Shown here one piece after another: positions 8,407 to 16,301 of a stretch of DNA of 56,760 nucleotides; position 1 is the stretch's first letter; each line of letters starts with the position of its first letter. The position numbers and the translations under genes are program-made. The notes under the pieces were generated by a model. The model saw nothing but the letters and a program-made list of their open reading frames with translations. It was not told the DNA's origin and made no database searches. The DNA comes from a virus: positions 1 through 56,760 of the IMG/VR virus record IMGVR_UViG_3300011116_000470, one strand, 5' to 3'.

Positions 8407-9747
8407 ATGACCAAAAAAGGTGAATTTGATGATCTATTCGAGGATGTTCCTGAAAAAGCATCGGCAAAAACCAGTCCTGCGGTTGCGCCAGAAAACACCG
8501 TAGAAGAGGAAAGCCCTGAATCCAAAAGCGCGAGGGCGCGTACTCTACGCCAAAAGGGTAGTGAGTTTGAAGGTTTGTTTAGCGATGAATACCAACCGCC
8601 GTCTAAAGAAACTGGGATAGACCCAAAACTGCTTTATGCAGCAGGCGCAGGCGCACTGGGCGCAGGCGCACTGGGCGGAGCGCTTTATGGTGCGTATAAA
8701 AGAAAACCTGTGCCAAGCGAAGTTAGCCTTGCTGCTCGATTGATGGAACGTCACTACGGCTTGCCTTCAGGGGCCTTAACTACGTTTGAAGGCGCGTTAC
8801 CAACCCCAGCGAATGAAGCATCTGTCGCGGCGGCGCGTGCTATTACTGCGCCTCCGCCTGTTGCTGCCAACGTCGCTGGGGAAGCTGGCGCTTTGCCTAC
8901 ATCTTCTCGCGTAGAGCCATCTTTTAGCTCAACACCTAAAGCGCTTTCCAGCGCTTATATGGGCGCAGGGGAAGGCCCCACACAAGTGTATAACTACGCG
9001 CTGTCGTTGGGGTTATCCCCAACTCAGGCGATGCAAGCGGTGGATAACACTAAAGAAGAAGGCGGCGCGCATTACATAAAAGGCCAAGCTAGGGCCGGAG
9101 AACTTAAAGCGCAAAAAATGTTCCCTGCGGGGGTTACAGTTTTGCCTGAAGCGCCAAATGTGGTGGTGCCAATACCCACCGGTGGGGGTTCCCGCCAACA
9201 ATCCGACGTGTGGCGTAGGCCAAGAGCTATCGGCCCAATGCCATGGGCTAGTGGCGCGCAACCTTCAGCTATTGGGGATATGGGCGACGTGCGCCCCGGT
9301 GCTGCGCCTACAGCGCCAATGCCGCCAACCGAACCCGCGCTGCAACAACCGACTATTGAAGAAACCGGCGCCAAAATCCGCGCTGCCTCTGCGCGGGCTC
9401 GTAATTTGCAACGCGGTTCTACTACATTGACCGGTGGGCTTTTTGGCGCTCCGCTTGCCGCGCAAGGCTATACCATGGCCACGCAAAAAGAGCCCATTGA
9501 CTGGACGCAGTATTTAAGTCTTATCGGAGGCGCACTTGGCACCTTTGGGCCTTTGACATCCAAAATACCCGGAGTTGCGGGCCGGATACCGGTAGCGGGG
9601 CCTTTGGCCACTTTAGCGCAAATACCTTACGCAGTGAAGCACCGAGAAGAAATACTTAGGGGAATGACAAGGGCTGATGTTCAGAATCCACACGCTCTTA
9701 TGCCGTCTGAAATGTTTGAGCCAGCTTTTCCCGTAGATAACCGCTAA
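8407..9747 (+). CDS. Last late-operon virion protein, unknown
   Basis: ATG at 8407 lies six bases after AGGGG and is preferred over the overlapping GTG at 8404; the product has 446 residues. The first 70 residues are charged, with two FDDLF/FEGLF-like acidic-aromatic repeats (about 7-12 and 54-58). A Gly/Ala hydrophobic segment (AAGAGALGAGALGGALYGAY, about 77-96) could insert in or contact membrane. A second Gly/Pro hydrophobic stretch lies near 340-400. It ends just before a strong terminator. Hydrophobic Gly/Ala segments and its position after the ejection proteins suggest a membrane-interacting ejected protein; this is inference. Confidence 0.6.
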   Translation: MTKKGEFDDLFEDVPEKASAKTSPAVAPENTVEEESPESKSARARTLRQKGSEFEGLFSDEYQPPSKETGIDPKLLYAAGAGALGAGALGGALYGAYKRKPVPSEVSLAARLMERHYGLPSGALTTFEGALPTPANEASVAAARAITAPPPVAANVAGEAGALPTSSRVEPSFSSTPKALSSAYMGAGEGPTQVYNYALSLGLSPTQAMQAVDNTKEEGGAHYIKGQARAGELKAQKMFPAGVTVLPEAPNVVVPIPTGGGSRQQSDVWRRPRAIGPMPWASGAQPSAIGDMGDVRPGAAPTAPMPPTEPALQQPTIEETGAKIRAASARARNLQRGSTTLTGGLFGAPLAAQGYTMATQKEPIDWTQYLSLIGGALGTFGPLTSKIPGVAGRIPVAGPLATLAQIPYAVKHREEILRGMTRADVQNPHALMPSEMFEPAFPVDNR

Positions 9748-9777
9748 CGATTGTCTCCTAGGTCAATCCTGACCCTT

Positions 9778-9804
9778 AGCCCCCATCACTGGGGGCTTTT
9801 TTTT
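9778..9804 (+). terminator. Intrinsic terminator of the late operon
   Basis: An eight-bp perfect stem, AGCCCCCA / TGGGGGCT, with loop TCAC is followed at once by eight T residues. It lies 30 bp after the last late gene and before the convergent leftward block, so it ends rightward late transcription. It has no T-run in the opposite direction. Confidence 0.95.
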
Positions 9805-9865
9805 CACAAGAGGCAAATAATGGCGGTTACCACGATGGCCCAAAATAGCACTCTAAACCAAAACA

Positions 9866-10108
9866 TCACATAGCCCCGCGCTTCTCGCTCAGTGCCCGCG
9901 CCACCTCAACGTTAAGCGACTTCACGAACTTGATGCACTCTGCGCGCTCAAGGCGGGCGTACTTCAGGGCCACCTTCTCTTCGATCTTGGCCGCGAACTC
10001 CACGATGTCCAAGTTGTCGCAGTACAGGCCTTTGGGGTCAATGGGCTGGCTGGGGTCTTGGCTCTTGCAGGCCCACAGCACTTCTTTCAGGTCGTCTTCA
10101 GTCAGCAT
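9866..10108 (-). CDS. Small hypothetical protein, early leftward
   Basis: The 80-residue charged protein is predicted mostly helical. It starts seven bases after GGAGAA on the minus strand, a good ribosome binding site. It diverges from the YdaS/Cro-like gene across a short region with overlapping promoter elements, so it may be the partner gene of that switch. No HTH or catalytic motif is obvious. Between its end and the terminator at 9804 lie about 60 bases in which I see nothing convincing. Confidence 0.7.
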   Translation of the reverse strand: MLTEDDLKEVLWACKSQDPSQPIDPKGLYCDNLDIVEFAAKIEEKVALKYARLERAECIKFVKSLNVEVARALSEKRGAM

Positions 10109-10155
10109 AAGGTTCTCCGGTTAGTGTAACTTTAGGTTTGAGTATAATGCAAACC
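10109..10155. promoter_or_regulatory. Divergent promoter/operator between two small genes
   Basis: A perfect TATAAT at 10143-10148 reads rightward. TATACT at 10146-10141 reads leftward, so two -10-like boxes overlap back to back. No good -35 is seen for either. A short inverted repeat, GTTAGTGTAAC (10120-10130), sits between the genes, and AAGTTACAC on the minus strand (10132-10124) also occurs at 24502. The arrangement resembles a compact lysis-lysogeny or early-late switch. Confidence 0.55.
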
Positions 10156-10356
10156 ATGACCCTAGCCGAATACTTTAAAACCGATGTGCGCGGTGCCAAG
10201 AGCGAGATGGCCGAGTACCTCAAGATCACGCCCACATGGATGGCGCTGCTTGTCGCAGGCAAGCGGCAAGCCTCTCCCGTGCTGGCGCTGGCTATTGAGA
10301 AGGCTACTGGGGGGCTGGTGACTCGGCAGGAACTTCGTCCTGACATCTTTCGGTGA
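10156..10356 (+). CDS. YdaS/Cro-like HTH regulator
   Basis: The 66-residue protein (MTLAEYF start) matches the YdaS/Cro-like pattern: an N-terminal helix, a helix-turn-helix around GAKSEMAEYLKITPTWMALL, then a SPVLALAIEKATGGLVTRQ helix and an RPDIF end. Proteins of this family bind DNA as small repressors or antirepressors in prophages and phages. I chose ATG 10156 because the TATAAT at 10143-10148 would start the transcript at about this base, giving a leaderless mRNA; ATG 10147 lies inside the -10 box. It converges on, and overlaps by about 50 bp, the small gene at 10304-10477. Confidence 0.75.
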   Translation: MTLAEYFKTDVRGAKSEMAEYLKITPTWMALLVAGKRQASPVLALAIEKATGGLVTRQELRPDIFR

Positions 10357-10477
10357 CCGCCTTGCGCCACTGCTCCAACAGCATCTTGTTGTCGGCCCTG
10401 AGTTGTCGGCTTTCCTCCACCAGCTCATAGGCGATCTTCTCTAAATTCTCTCTTTGCCACAAGGCGAAATCAGCCAT
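10304..10477 (-). CDS. Small coiled-coil protein downstream of the helicase
   Basis: The 57-residue product has a clear heptad-like helix (LEKIAYELVEESRQLRADNK) and a Pro/Ala tail. The ATG overlaps the last codons of the helicase gene by eight bases and is preceded by AAGGAAAA, so it is probably the last gene of the leftward operon. Its 3' end overlaps the convergent regulator gene, unusual but possible in phages. The function is unknown. Confidence 0.55.
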   Translation of the reverse strand: MADFALWQRENLEKIAYELVEESRQLRADNKMLLEQWRKAVTERCQDEVPAESPAPQ

Positions 10478-11855
10478 TTGTTTTCCTTCGACGCTTCATG
10501 GCGTCCATCAAAATATCTTGTACTTCGCGCTTGGTCTCCAAGCGCTCTAACACCAGTTCGTCCACTGTCCCCTTGGCCAGTATCCGGTGGATAAACACCG
10601 GCCTGTCGTGGCCAGCCTGCATCTGCCGAGTGGGGCCGATCCGCTCAATGATCTGGAGGTGCTCTTCCAGATTCCAGTTGACCGCAAAGAACACCAGTAT
10701 GTTGCCGCCGTCCTGCAAATTCAGGCCATGCCCAGCGCTTGCCGGGTGTGCAAACAGCAGCGGTATTTTGCCTTCGTTCCAGTCCCGTATGGTCTGCGGG
10801 TTCTTGTCCAAGTGCCGCCCCTGCGGGAACGCCTTGAGCAGCCGCGCAAGATCGCTCTTGAAGTTGTAGGCCACCAGCACCGGCATGCCCGCAGCTTCCT
10901 CCACGATAGACTCCAAGGCCTCTATTTTGGCCTTGTGCAGTTCGCGCCACTCAATGGCACCCTCACCCACGTACATGGCCCCATTGGCGATCTGAAGGCA
11001 CTTCTGGGTCTTTGCAGCGGCATTGAACGCCTCAACCTCGTGCCCAGAGTCCAGCGAAGTGAACATTTCCTTTTCCATGTCCTTGTAGTGCTTGCGCGCC
11101 TTGGGCGGCAGTGTCACCATGATGTCGTTGATGATGGGCTCTTTCAGGTCGAACCAATCCTTGGCCTCAATGGTCAGGCACACGTCGCGCAGCTTGTCCT
11201 GTATCTCTTTTTGGGCGTGGCGCATGGGCTCCAAGCCATAGCCGTCGCGGGATGTCTGGAACCAGCGCTGGCTAAAGGCCGTGAAGGTGCGCCCGAGGCG
11301 GTTGCCTGCGTCGATGAACCACGCCTGCCCCCATAGGTCTTTGAGGCCGTTGCTGGCCGGTGTGCCGGTCAGTTCCACCAGCCGTTTGATGCGGGTGTGC
11401 GCGATGGAGCCCAGCGCATGCGCCCGCTTGCCGCCTTGGCGTAGCCGGAACGACTTGACCCGCGTGGACTCGTCTAGCACCACGGTGCGGTAGGGCCACT
11501 TGTCGCCCCAATAGGCCACCAGCCACACCAGTTGCTCGTAGTTGGTGGTATAGACCTGCGCCGGGCTGCGGATGGCCTCTATGCGCTCTTTCTCGGTGCC
11601 CGTGATGGCCACGATGTTCATGCCGCGCAAGTGCTCCCACTTGAGCACCTCGTCGGGCCATGTGCCGGTGGCCACGCGCAGCGGGGCTACAACCAGCACG
11701 GGGCTGTCCTCAACCATCAAGATGGCCTCAATGGCCGTGAGCGTGGCCACCGTCTTGCCCGTGCCCATACCGGCCCACACCGCGCAGCGCTTGCTGCCCA
11801 ATATGTGCTCAATGATCATGCCCTGATACGGGCGGGGGGTGAATACTTGCCTCAT
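10470..11855 (-). CDS. SNF2-type DNA helicase / ATPase
   Basis: The 461-residue protein is a compact superfamily 2 helicase of the SNF2-like kind common in phage replication modules with a DUF2800-DUF2815-polA gene order. Motifs: Q-motif-like PRPYQ (7-11), Walker A GMGTGKT (29-35), motif Ia APLR (57-60), motif II DEST (128-131), motif III LTGTPASNG (162-170), and motif VI-like ERIGPTRQ near residue 400. The usual DEAH box is DEST, as in several phage members. It should translocate on or remodel DNA in an ATP-dependent way. Its start overlaps the VRR-NUC stop as ATGA, implying coupled translation. Confidence 0.9.
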   Translation of the reverse strand: MRQVFTPRPYQGMIIEHILGSKRCAVWAGMGTGKTVATLTAIEAILMVEDSPVLVVAPLRVATGTWPDEVLKWEHLRGMNIVAITGTEKERIEAIRSPAQVYTTNYEQLVWLVAYWGDKWPYRTVVLDESTRVKSFRLRQGGKRAHALGSIAHTRIKRLVELTGTPASNGLKDLWGQAWFIDAGNRLGRTFTAFSQRWFQTSRDGYGLEPMRHAQKEIQDKLRDVCLTIEAKDWFDLKEPIINDIMVTLPPKARKHYKDMEKEMFTSLDSGHEVEAFNAAAKTQKCLQIANGAMYVGEGAIEWRELHKAKIEALESIVEEAAGMPVLVAYNFKSDLARLLKAFPQGRHLDKNPQTIRDWNEGKIPLLFAHPASAGHGLNLQDGGNILVFFAVNWNLEEHLQIIERIGPTRQMQAGHDRPVFIHRILAKGTVDELVLERLETKREVQDILMDAMKRRRKTNG

Positions 11856-12118
11856 GCCAGCAGCGCGTCCACGCCCTCGATAGTGTCGATGACTTCCACC
11901 AGTTCACCGAGCCTGCGCATGCGGTTGTGCTCCCGTATCTGGTGTACCTTGGGCTTGACGCCGGGGGCTTTTAGCTCCACCCAGAACGGCGTGCGTCCCG
12001 GCAGCATCACGCGGCGATCCGGTGCGCCAACGTGGCCCACCCACTTGCCCTTGCGGATTTCGCCGCCCAGTTCCTTCACCCGTTTGACGAGGTACTTCTC
12101 AATGTCAGATTCACGCAT
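11852..12118 (-). CDS. VRR-NUC domain nuclease
   Basis: The 88-residue protein is a stand-alone VRR-NUC domain: N-terminal helix (ESDIEKYLVKRVKELGG), then GAPDRRV (GxPD core, about 30-36) and FWVELKAPG (E-x-K core, about 44-52), forming the PD-(D/E)XK active site. Such phage proteins act on branched DNA or flaps and usually sit beside an SNF2 helicase, as here. The frame is open further upstream into the polymerase gene, but ATG 12118 lies one base after the polymerase TGA (TGATATG) and gives the normal family length. Confidence 0.9.
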   Translation of the reverse strand: MRESDIEKYLVKRVKELGGEIRKGKWVGHVGAPDRRVMLPGRTPFWVELKAPGVKPKVHQIREHNRMRRLGELVEVIDTIEGVDALLA

Positions 12119-12119
12119 A

Positions 12120-14213
12120 TCAGTCTTTCTTGTATCGGTATGTTTCAAAGCCCGCTGCTGCCAGCGGCATGTCTTGCGCCCATGCGGGCGGTGTGGCCAG
12201 CAGCGCGGCCATCTTGTCCACGCTGTACTCGGGGCTGTCTGGGGCTTCGGCGATGATCTCGTCATGCACCGTCAACACGATCTGGTAGCCCGCCGCTTCT
12301 ATCAGCGGCATGTTCGCGGCCATCACGTCGCGGGCGATGGCTTGGCACAGGTTCTCAAAGAGCTTGCCGCCATGGGTATGGACACGCACCCACTTGCGCG
12401 TGAACTGGTCTATGCCCATGTAGGTGATGCTGTCGTCTTCCATGACCTTGGGGCTGGGGTAGCACAGCACGCGCCCCGAGGGCAGCGTGATCAGCAACCA
12501 GCTTTTTGCGGCCTTGATCTTCAGGCCCAGCGTGGTGTAGGTCTGGCCACGGGTACGAAGGGCTTGCAGCACCGCGTTCTTGAGCCTTCCCCAGTAGCCC
12601 GAGATATTGGGGTGGGCGTTGCGCCATGCGCGCTTTAGCACGTCGCAGGCCACGAAGGCGTCATCGGACAGCCCATAGCGCGAGCGCTTGTCCTTGATGG
12701 CCCACTCCAAGAACTTGTCGGCCTTGGCCACCAGTTCCTCGTCGGCCAGCTCTAACACCTTTACGGCGAGGTCTTCAAGGTCGATGTCGTAGGCCCCGGC
12801 AAAGGTCGCAAAGGCCCCCACGCCGCCCTCGTAGCCCAGCGCCAGCTCTTGGACCTTGCCCACCTGCCGCTGGTCCGAGTTGACATTGTCTAGCTTGACG
12901 CCGAAGGACTTGCTGTAGGCCAGCTTGTACAGGTCGGGACCAAGCCGAATGGGCTTGCCCTTAGCGTCTTTACCAACTATGGTGTCAAAGTCGCGAAAGG
13001 CCTTGAGCTTCCATTCCTCGTTGGCCAGCCACGCTTGGTCGCGGCCCTCGATGTTGGACAAGTCGGCTATCACCAGCTTCTTGCCGGGCGGGGCCACGAT
13101 GCAACTACGGATAGCCGAAACAGCCAACTCCATCACGTCATCAAAGATCAAGTGCGCGCACCCGGCTTTGAGTGCTTCAATGCCTAAGTCGATGTCCTCT
13201 TGCTTGAGCGTGGGCCGAGGCAGGTTCTGGGGCTGGAATAGCCGCCCAGCCCAGCGGCCAGTACGCGCTGCGCCGTTAAATTGCAGCAGCCCGCGCAAAC
13301 GCCCGTCCGCGCTGGTGCCCCTGCGCAACACCTTGTACTTGGCCGTGCTGGTGGAAGAGGCCTGCAAGCGCATCGTCAGCAAGTCGCGTAGTTCCGAACT
13401 GATGTCCATGGCCAGCACCTTGGCCACGGTGGCCATTTGCAAGTCGGGCATGTCGATACCGTAGCTCTCAAGTATGTGCAAGCGCAGCGCAGCGCCTTTT
13501 GTGGTGCTGGCGATCTGGCCGTCAGTTAGCGCCACGGTGCGTTCGGCCAAACTGGTCTGGGCCGTGGCCACGGCGGTGATGGCTGCGTTCACCAGTTCCA
13601 TGTCGATGGCCACGCCCCGGTCGTTTATGGTCTGGTCAAGCTGCCACAGCGCTGTCTCCGTGGGGGTCATGTTGATCATGGGCATGCGCTTCATTACTTC
13701 GCGCATGGCCTCAATGTCCGAAGCCGCGTAGGCCTTGAAGCGCTCCCACTCCACTGGGTGCGTCTCGCGGGTGGCCCTGCGCAGGATGCGGTTCTTGCCC
13801 AAGGGCTTGGTAAAGAGTTGGATCAGGCGCTTGCCGTCCTTGTCCTTGGCCTTGTCCGTGGGCAGGCCTAGGATGTCGCAGAGCATGCCCAGCGCGCCCG
13901 GCAGGCCGTGGCTCAGGGCTTGCACCATGGTGTCGTGGATGCGCGCCGTGGGGATGTCTACGCCCCACGCATGCCGGATCACGGTGCGGTCAAAGTGACT
14001 GTTTTGGATCACCACCGTAACGCTGGGATCGTTTAGCACCGCCATTATCCCGTCGGGGCGGGTATTGGGCAGGGTGAGGTCTAGCACCTGCACCGGCCCA
14101 TCGTCACACGCCCACGCCACCAGCAGTATCTCCGCGTCTGCGGCGTACACATGCGTGCCATGGGTTATAGGGGTCTCGGAGTAGGTCTCCAAGTCCAAGT
14201 ACAAAGTCTTCAT
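12120..14213 (-). CDS. Family A DNA polymerase with 3'-5' exonuclease
   Basis: The 697-residue protein is the phage replicative polymerase. The exonuclease domain shows Exo I LDLET (D7, E9), Exo II NSHFD (N71, D75) and Exo III YAASD (Y162, D166), so proofreading looks intact. The polymerase domain shows RTGRW (317-321), motif A IADLSNIEGRD (382-392, catalytic Asp 384), a motif B region (DQRQVGKVQELALGYEGG, 447-464) and motif C VHDE (649-652). Motif A is DLSNIEGR where E. coli Pol I has DYSQIELR. No 5'-3' exonuclease domain is present, normal for phage members. It is second in the polA, VRR-NUC, SNF2 gene string. Confidence 0.95.
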   Translation of the reverse strand: MKTLYLDLETYSETPITHGTHVYAADAEILLVAWACDDGPVQVLDLTLPNTRPDGIMAVLNDPSVTVVIQNSHFDRTVIRHAWGVDIPTARIHDTMVQALSHGLPGALGMLCDILGLPTDKAKDKDGKRLIQLFTKPLGKNRILRRATRETHPVEWERFKAYAASDIEAMREVMKRMPMINMTPTETALWQLDQTINDRGVAIDMELVNAAITAVATAQTSLAERTVALTDGQIASTTKGAALRLHILESYGIDMPDLQMATVAKVLAMDISSELRDLLTMRLQASSTSTAKYKVLRRGTSADGRLRGLLQFNGAARTGRWAGRLFQPQNLPRPTLKQEDIDLGIEALKAGCAHLIFDDVMELAVSAIRSCIVAPPGKKLVIADLSNIEGRDQAWLANEEWKLKAFRDFDTIVGKDAKGKPIRLGPDLYKLAYSKSFGVKLDNVNSDQRQVGKVQELALGYEGGVGAFATFAGAYDIDLEDLAVKVLELADEELVAKADKFLEWAIKDKRSRYGLSDDAFVACDVLKRAWRNAHPNISGYWGRLKNAVLQALRTRGQTYTTLGLKIKAAKSWLLITLPSGRVLCYPSPKVMEDDSITYMGIDQFTRKWVRVHTHGGKLFENLCQAIARDVMAANMPLIEAAGYQIVLTVHDEIIAEAPDSPEYSVDKMAALLATPPAWAQDMPLAAAGFETYRYKKD

Positions 14214-14219
14214 TGCGCG

Positions 14220-14435
14220 CTACTGGTACGGGTTTTTTGGGCGCAATTGTGGTTGCAGTGTGGGCGGCGCGCTTATCTTATGCAGAATGCTCACGACCTC
14301 TTGCGTGCCCTCGGTAAGAGCCTCTGACTGGAGCACGCGGCCCACTAGCTCGGGATTCTTCTTGGCGTAGCCCTCACCAAAAACGATGTCAATCGCCTCG
14401 GCGGCGTCCCATATCTTGTCTTTAAGTCTGCCCAT
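14220..14435 (-). CDS. Small protein upstream of the polymerase
   Basis: The 71-residue product starts MGRLKDKIWDAAEAIDIVFG and is helical and mildly charged with a Pro/Gln end. ATG 14435 follows a GGAA-type site; the longer open frame would run into the tRNA-like element and is not likely. It ends six bases before the polymerase start, so it is probably in the same operon. The function is unknown. Confidence 0.65.
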   Translation of the reverse strand: MGRLKDKIWDAAEAIDIVFGEGYAKKNPELVGRVLQSEALTEGTQEVVSILHKISAPPTLQPQLRPKNPYQ

Positions 14436-14472
14436 AGTAATTCCAGTATGTGTATATAAGGTGGGGGTACTC

Positions 14473-14574
14473 GCTGCACTGGTGAGATTCGAACTCACGA
14501 AGTCCCAAGTATTGCCTCTGGCGGCACTCAAGACTTTATAGCCAGATCACCGTTTGACCATTCTCCGGCACAGC
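14473..14574 (-). tRNA. tRNA-like element with an abnormal anticodon arm
   Basis: On the minus strand there is a perfect T-arm: GTGAG, loop TTCGAAT, CTCAC (14498-14482). A 3-bp D-stem CCG/CGG (14568-14566 and 14552-14550) encloses a loop with GG and ends in CAAA, and a GACTTC segment precedes the T-arm as in type II tRNAs. GCTGTGC can pair with GTGCAGC at the ends (two wobbles), but two bases then separate the T-stem from the acceptor. The anticodon stem TCTGGC/GCCAGA (14546-14541 and 14522-14517) is perfect but encloses 18 bases instead of about 9. I cannot name an anticodon. It may be a degenerate tRNA, an inserted tRNA or a tRNA mimic. Confidence 0.45.
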
Positions 14575-14594
14575 ATCCGCTTTCCCCCCGAATA

Positions 14595-15131
14595 TCAAAC
14601 CAAGTCTTCTACGCTCAGGTCTTCAAAGTCGTCGGTATCGGCCACGCCGCCGCCAGCAAAGCTCTCGCCGTCTTTGTAGAACTGCACGCCCATCAAAGTG
14701 GCATTGATGCGCTTGCCGTAGTTGTTGTCCTGCACCCACAATTCAATGCTGGCGTTGACGTAGCAGCCCGCATAGGGCTTGCCGTCTTGCGCCGTCAGCG
14801 GGGTCTTGTTCACGTCGATCACTAGGGGCTTGATAGAGTTGCGAGCGCTGACGTACATCATGCCCTCAAAGCCATCGTAGTTGGCCTTTAGATCGCCGCT
14901 GTGCAGGCAGGTCTTGTCGGCTGCGCGGATAGTCTTGAGCATGGCGTCGGCCTTAGCGCCCCACTTTTCTTTGGCCACGGCCTCGATGGCACTGTTGATG
15001 GTTTTAATCTGCGAATCTTTGGGGTCGATCAGGAACGCAGCAGAGAAGGCAGGTTTGCCCTCGCCGTTGACGGTCTTGGCCTCAAAGAGTTGGGGGAACG
15101 ACAAGCGCACATTGTTGAGTTTTACTTTCAT
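14595..15131 (-). CDS. DUF2815 protein, probable ssDNA-binding protein
   Basis: The 178-residue protein begins MKVKLNNVRLSFPQLFEAKT and continues with FSAAFLIDPKDS, the hallmark start of the DUF2815 family, an OB-fold protein found beside phage family A polymerases and thought to bind single-stranded DNA. The C-terminus is acidic (DTDDFEDLSVEDLV), like SSB-type tails that recruit partners. GGAGATTCCC precedes ATG 15131, which I prefer over an upstream TTG at 15143. It lies between the DUF2800 nuclease and the polymerase in the standard gene order. Confidence 0.85.
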   Translation of the reverse strand: MKVKLNNVRLSFPQLFEAKTVNGEGKPAFSAAFLIDPKDSQIKTINSAIEAVAKEKWGAKADAMLKTIRAADKTCLHSGDLKANYDGFEGMMYVSARNSIKPLVIDVNKTPLTAQDGKPYAGCYVNASIELWVQDNNYGKRINATLMGVQFYKDGESFAGGGVADTDDFEDLSVEDLV

Positions 15132-15146
15132 GGGAATCTCCAAAGG

Positions 15147-16301
15147 TTAAGGGTTTGTCACGTCATCAAAATCAGAAGCGTCTGCTGACGTAACCAGTGC
15201 AGGGCGCTTATCGGAAACAGGGGCCACCGAGGGGGAGCCCTCGGCTTGGGTAATCAACTCGGAAATCTTGACCCACTGGCGTGGGCCAATCTCGCCCGCC
15301 TTGGACAGCTTTTCCAAGCTGGTGGGGCTGGCCAGTTTGTAGTCATACATCTGGTCGTGCTTGATCCGCATGGACTTCAAAAGGGCCTCTGCGTCTTCAG
15401 CGTTTGACCACTGCCGATTGCCCTTCTTGCCTTGCACCAGCTTGTAGCCGGGAACCGGCACACCGGCCAGCAAGCGGCGCTCAACTTCTGCGCGCACGGC
15501 CTTGACCCATTTTTCGATCATGTCGGCGTTGGCCATCACGCGGGCGAGGTCGTCGTCGTCCGCCGTCTCGGGCACCACGGTGTCAAAGTCGTTTATCACC
15601 GCTGTGCGGATGGCCGGGCAGGTAGCCTTGGCCCTGCACCACTGGCAACCCTTGGGAGAGGGCACAAGCGGCGCGTCGGGCTGGCGGGTGTACTCTGCCG
15701 CAAACTGCACCTCGGCTGCGAACACGTTCAGGTCGTCAATGCTCAGGCTCCACTCGGGGGCCGCGCCAAGGCGGGGCTGGACGATGCCAACGCGCACGCG
15801 CTTGAAGTCGTAGGCGATGTCCCACTCCCTGAGCACGCCGCAGGCGTACATCAAAAGCTGGGGGTTTTCCTCGGCCTCAACCTCCACGCCGCGCCCGAAC
15901 TTGGCGTCCAGCACGATCAGTTCGTCTTGGGTCAGGATCACGGCATCCGCCGTGCCTTGCGCGCCGGGCTCGTTGGTCAGATGGTCGATGCCCACGCGCT
16001 GCTCCACCAGCAGCCGCCCGTTGGTGGCCCTGACAACGCTGCGCACATGGTCAACGTACTTCTGCACGGCCTGCGCCTGCTCTACCTGCAAGATCAGCCC
16101 GGTCTCGGTGTCGGTCACGCCGATGTAACCAGAGGCGTCGGTGCCTGCGACCAAGCAGTGCGCCGCCACGGTGTGCATCATCGTGCCCTCGTCCGCGCTG
16201 GCCGAGCTGGTATCCGGGATGTCCTTGGACAGCGCCACCGAGCCGGGGCAGGTCATCCAGCGCACTGCGCTACTGGGCGATAGCTGGGCGTGCGCGCTCA
16301 T
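15147..16301 (-). CDS. DUF2800 PD-(D/E)XK nuclease with probable Fe-S cluster
   Basis: The 384-residue protein belongs to the DUF2800 family, related to Cas4/AddB-type nucleases. Active-site candidates are E39/H43 (DEGTMMH), E100, D119 (GTADAV) and D132-A-K134. Four cysteines in the AddB/Cas4 arrangement, C18 (TCPGS) plus C219, C222 and C228 (CQWCRAKATC), would bind a 4Fe-4S cluster. It would process DNA ends or recombination intermediates together with the DUF2815 protein. Its start overlaps the previous stop as ATGA. Family and metal site are seen in sequence; the DNA substrate is not known. Confidence 0.85.
   Translation of the reverse strand: MSAHAQLSPSSAVRWMTCPGSVALSKDIPDTSSASADEGTMMHTVAAHCLVAGTDASGYIGVTDTETGLILQVEQAQAVQKYVDHVRSVVRATNGRLLVEQRVGIDHLTNEPGAQGTADAVILTQDELIVLDAKFGRGVEVEAEENPQLLMYACGVLREWDIAYDFKRVRVGIVQPRLGAAPEWSLSIDDLNVFAAEVQFAAEYTRQPDAPLVPSPKGCQWCRAKATCPAIRTAVINDFDTVVPETADDDDLARVMANADMIEKWVKAVRAEVERRLLAGVPVPGYKLVQGKKGNRQWSNAEDAEALLKSMRIKHDQMYDYKLASPTSLEKLSKAGEIGPRQWVKISELITQAEGSPSVAPVSDKRPALVTSADASDFDDVTNP

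Noticed and set aside
9805-9865. Tiny 17-codon frame after the late terminator
   Set aside because: It lies downstream of a strong terminator, lacks a convincing ribosome site and has no recognisable product.
12119-12265. Longer N-terminus for the VRR-NUC protein
   Set aside because: It would lie inside the polymerase gene and is Arg/Trp/Pro-rich out-of-frame sequence; ATG 12118 gives the normal family length.
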